A DNA stretch of 8,731 nt from an uncultured Lachnospiraceae bacterium (GTDB taxonomy: Bacteria > Bacillota > Clostridia > Lachnospirales > Lachnospiraceae). Below, piece by piece: positions 6,515-8,731 of the stretch (position 1 is the first letter of the stretch; every line of letters begins with the position of its first letter). Both the position numbers and the translations under genes were made by a program. The stretch is from NCBI GenBank assembly GCA_902803635.1, contig CADCQU010000332.1:1-8731 (forward strand). Reading direction: 5' to 3'. The notes under the pieces were generated by a model. It was not told the origin of the DNA. It worked only from the letters and a program-made list of their open reading frames with translations, and made no database searches.

Positions 6515-8443
6515 ATGGGGGATTTTAAATACCAGGACGGTCTGTTTCATTTCGTGTTCGCGAACCAGGACACGTATGTATTGGAGAGCATGGTGCGGCT
6601 TGACCTTATGGACAAGCTGTATCGGGAACTCTGCGGCCAAAAATACCGGCAGATTATCTTCCTGAAGGGCGGCATCCACCCCTGCGTTCTCGTGACAAAG
6701 GACCGCGCCTCCTACGAATTCTGCCAGACCGCCGCCCGTAGAAGGGCCTTTTTCGGACTCGCAAGGCGGCCGGAGATTCCGGAATTCCGCGGCCAGGACG
6801 TCGAGCGGACGGACGAGGACCTTCGCGCGATGCTCTCGGAGGCCACCGAGACTGCCTTTGTGGCGCGTGTCGAGCTTTTCGACCGCCTCTACCGGGAGCA
6901 TCCGGGCGAGCTTGCAAAGCTTCTTGCCGAGAACAGCCACCGCCATAACGCCCTTGTCCTTCTCTCCACGGTGCGGGCCGAGGACAGCCTTCCCTATTTT
7001 CGTGACCCGAAGGGCATTTTTGCTGCCGAGGGCCTGTTTCCGGAGGTGCAGCAGGCCTTTTCCGACGAGCACTGCCGGGAGGGGAGGGGCTACGAGCTTC
7101 TGCAGGTCTATCTCGGAAACCGCTGCCTTTTCTACAACTCCCTCTCGCGCTATTCCGTGACAAATACCGTCCGCCGGGTGCTTTTCCAGAAATTCAAGGG
7201 CGAGGAGGAGAAGGCCGAGGAGCTCGTCGAGCCGGTGGCGGCATTTGTCTATGCCTGGTACCATTCGCCGGCCCTTCGGCGGCGGTTTCCCGACTGCCTT
7301 TCGCCAAATGAAGACCGCCGGTACGCGGAGCTTGCCCGGACGCTGGAGCGGCGGCTTACGCTGGTGCTCGGGGCCATGGAGGCCTGCAACCTTGCGGAGT
7401 TTCCGCTGGATACGGAAAATATCGATTATATCCACGAGGATACGTCCCTGTATCTGCAACTAAAGAACGTGAAGCTTTCCCCGGAGGCGAAGGAGGTCCG
7501 CAGATGGGAGGCCCTCGTGCAGGCCTATGGGCGGCCGCGGGGCCACAGCATCCCGGTGGGCATTTTCCACGTGCTGCGATTTGCCGCGGAGTCCATGGAG
7601 CGGGCGGCAAATGCAAAGGATGCGGAGACATTTGCCTACTGTGCAATTTGCCTTGAATACGGGCTTAAATCGAAATTTTCCGGGGAGGGCGGAGAGAACT
7701 GGGAGCTCTGGAAAAACTGCATCGAGGTGTCCTCGCGGCGGTTCGAAATGGGCCAGCGGATTGCCGAGAAGCGGGAGAGCATCCGCGTGTGGCGGGCGGA
7801 GTGGGACGAGATGGTCGCAAAAATCCGCCGGAAGGAGCGGAGCCGCATCTCGGAGGGGGAGCTGTACTACGACAAGGAGGCCGCCCTCGACCTCAACGCG
7901 CGGATTGAGAGCTATCAGAAGATTCTGCACGAGGACCTGCGGGAGAGCGCGTATTTCCGGAAGCTCCTGACGCAGATGGAGGTCATGCTCTCGGCCCGGA
8001 AGTCGTACATGGGTGCGGATGCCGCGAAGCTGGAGGACATCCTGAAGGTGAGCCAGCAGGCCATCGAACGGTACGCGAAGGAGAAGGACGAGGAGCGGGA
8101 GAGGATACAGCAGGCGAAGTACGACCTCGACGACCTTCTCGAAGGAAGGACCGAGGTCTCCGTGAAGTCGCGCTTCGACGACATGGTCGGGCGCGTGGAG
8201 GAGGAAGAAAAGAACGGGGCAAAGGAGCTTGCGGAGGATCCGGCAAATGAGGCCGCGGCGTTTGCGGAGGGGATGGAAAATGATGCTGTGACGGACAAGA
8301 GTTCCCTCGATGCCTGGGATTCGGAAATTGCGAATGAATTTTTCTCGAAACCGGAGCCGGTGCGGGAGGCGGGCAAGGAGGAGCTGGACGACGACCTTGT
8401 GGATGCCGTGTTCCCGGACGATCTGACGGATATGCTGTATTAA
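6515..8443 (+). CDS. Large soluble protein, ATPase-like N-terminal region without P-loop, charged helices and acidic tail
   Basis: This 642-aa protein has no signal peptide or membrane segment. Residues 1-60 (for example YQDGLFHFVFANQDTYVLES) look like an N-terminal module I associate loosely with AAA+ type proteins of similar loci. Residues 145-162 (NALVLLSTVRAEDSLPYF) look like a sensor-strand region, followed by a DPKGIFA-type segment. No Walker A (GxxxxGK[ST]) is present anywhere; the nearest glycine-lysine stretch, LKGGIHPCVLVTK at 50-62, does not fit. If the resemblance is real, the ATPase is inactive or cut down. Residues about 265-420 are helical, and about 405-565 are highly charged helices likely to form coiled coils (RYAKEKDEERERIQQAK at 519-535). 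The C-terminus (about 560-642) is acidic and probably disordered, ending ELDDDLVDAVFPDDLTDMLY. It is the last operon gene, 16 nt after gene 4. The frame is certain; the family is not identified. Confidence 0.85.
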   Translation: MGDFKYQDGLFHFVFANQDTYVLESMVRLDLMDKLYRELCGQKYRQIIFLKGGIHPCVLVTKDRASYEFCQTAARRRAFFGLARRPEIPEFRGQDVERTDEDLRAMLSEATETAFVARVELFDRLYREHPGELAKLLAENSHRHNALVLLSTVRAEDSLPYFRDPKGIFAAEGLFPEVQQAFSDEHCREGRGYELLQVYLGNRCLFYNSLSRYSVTNTVRRVLFQKFKGEEEKAEELVEPVAAFVYAWYHSPALRRRFPDCLSPNEDRRYAELARTLERRLTLVLGAMEACNLAEFPLDTENIDYIHEDTSLYLQLKNVKLSPEAKEVRRWEALVQAYGRPRGHSIPVGIFHVLRFAAESMERAANAKDAETFAYCAICLEYGLKSKFSGEGGENWELWKNCIEVSSRRFEMGQRIAEKRESIRVWRAEWDEMVAKIRRKERSRISEGELYYDKEAALDLNARIESYQKILHEDLRESAYFRKLLTQMEVMLSARKSYMGADAAKLEDILKVSQQAIERYAKEKDEERERIQQAKYDLDDLLEGRTEVSVKSRFDDMVGRVEEEEKNGAKELAEDPANEAAAFAEGMENDAVTDKSSLDAWDSEIANEFFSKPEPVREAGKEELDDDLVDAVFPDDLTDMLY

Positions 8444-8463
8444 GTTTCGGCATCATTGTCAGC

Positions 8464-8583
8464 TGTCACTCTAAGAAGCGCGTCCTTCGGACATTCCTGC
8501 ATCGCATTGCCTACGGCGATAAGAAATGATGTAAAGCGACTAAGAATCCCGGCAATATGTAGCCATTCCTAACGGGATCCTTT
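8464..8583. repeat. Possible decayed copy of the palindromic repeat
   Basis: TGTCACTCTAAGAAGCG (8464-8480) resembles the left end of the full repeat (TGTCATTCTGAGCGAAGCG). AAGCGACTAAGAATCCCG (8534-8551) resembles the next part of the same arm, and ACGGGATCCTTT (8572-8583) resembles the start of the right arm. ATCCCG and CGGGAT (8546-8551 and 8573-8578) still pair. About 53 unrelated bases separate the first two blocks. This could be an interrupted, degenerate older copy; the short matches leave room for chance. Confidence 0.35.
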
Positions 8584-8631
8584 ACAGTTCAAGAAACCCA
8601 AAAATAGGACGGTTTTTCCTTGTGAATGGCT

Positions 8632-8716
8632 TGTCATTCTGAGCGAAGCGAAGAATCCCGTGAGGTTTCTCGCAAAGTTGACGGGATTCTTCGTCGCTTC
8701 GCTCCTCAGAATGACA
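8632..8716. repeat. Complete palindromic intergenic repeat (copy 2)
   Basis: The left arm is 8632-8661 (TGTCATTCTGAGCGAAGCG then AAGAATCCCGT) and the right arm 8681-8716. They are separated by a 19-base loop that itself contains GAG-GTTT-CTC. The right arm is the reverse complement of the left apart from two 3-base insertions (at the TCG and CTC positions), giving a roughly 30-bp stem with two 3-nt bulges. There is no T-run after either arm, so it is not a typical intrinsic terminator, but a hairpin this long about 190 bases after the last stop may protect or end the transcript. Positions 8659-8719 match 1-61 with one difference. Confidence 0.85.
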
Positions 8717-8731
8717 GAACCGAAGGGTCAC

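Noticed and set aside
6662..6700. P-loop in gene 5 (LKGGIHPCVLVTK)
   Set aside because: It lacks the GxxxxGK[ST] spacing and has no following Ser/Thr at the right place.
6272..7459. Antisense open frame (395 codons) opposite genes 4 and 5
   Set aside because: It crosses the boundary of two well-supported genes, and the product lacks recognisable structure.
8594..8617. Weak hairpin AAACC...GGTTTTT as an intrinsic terminator
   Set aside because: The stem is only about 5-7 bp with two G-C pairs and a 12-base loop, and the T-run forms part of the stem. Too weak to annotate.
1..8731. CRISPR array or transposase gene linked to the repeats
   Set aside because: There are only two clear repeat copies, 8.6 kb apart, with no regular spacers, and no transposase-like protein in any frame.

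Overview
The window holds one tightly packed five-gene operon (about 140-8443, all on the + strand). It is flanked on both sides by same-orientation copies of a palindromic intergenic repeat. The genes are GC-rich, the ribosome binding sites are strong GGAGG or GAGG types, and the intergenic DNA is less GC-rich. This suits a GC-rich Firmicute (Clostridia or Negativicutes). There is no taxonomic marker gene, so that placement is only an inference.

Layout: 1-61 is the right half of a palindromic repeat, cut by the window edge. 62-139 is a short leader with a small dyad and no clear promoter. Gene 1 (140-3061, 973 aa) is a very large protein. Its N-terminal third resembles the N and M domains of GTPase-associated protein 1 (GAP1), followed by a long helical region, three tandem 13-residue proline-containing repeats and a basic tail. 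Gene 2 (3065-4096, 343 aa) has a protein kinase-like fold pattern, but the catalytic-loop and DFG aspartates are not where they should be, so it is probably a pseudokinase. Gene 3 (4097-5104, 335 aa) has an N-terminal helical domain, Sel1-like helical repeats and three C-terminal membrane segments. Gene 4 (5116-6498, 460 aa) is a polytopic membrane protein with about 14-15 segments. Gene 5 (6515-8443, 642 aa) is a soluble protein: an N-terminal region loosely like an AAA+ ATPase module without a Walker A motif, then charged helices and an acidic tail. 8444-8731 has no gene; it carries a possible decayed repeat copy and one complete palindromic repeat.

Gaps between genes are 3, 0, 11 and 16 nt, and two of the ribosome binding sites touch or overlap the upstream stop codon. 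The five proteins are therefore probably made together as one system. No protein in the window shows an intact P-loop, kinase catalytic residues or another recognisable catalytic centre. My working inference is a membrane-associated signalling or conflict/stress complex: a large GAP1-like scaffold, a pseudokinase adaptor, a Sel1-type membrane-anchored adaptor, a multi-spanning membrane protein and a coiled-coil/ATPase-like partner. Any enzyme or GTPase partner would lie elsewhere. The function is unknown to me.
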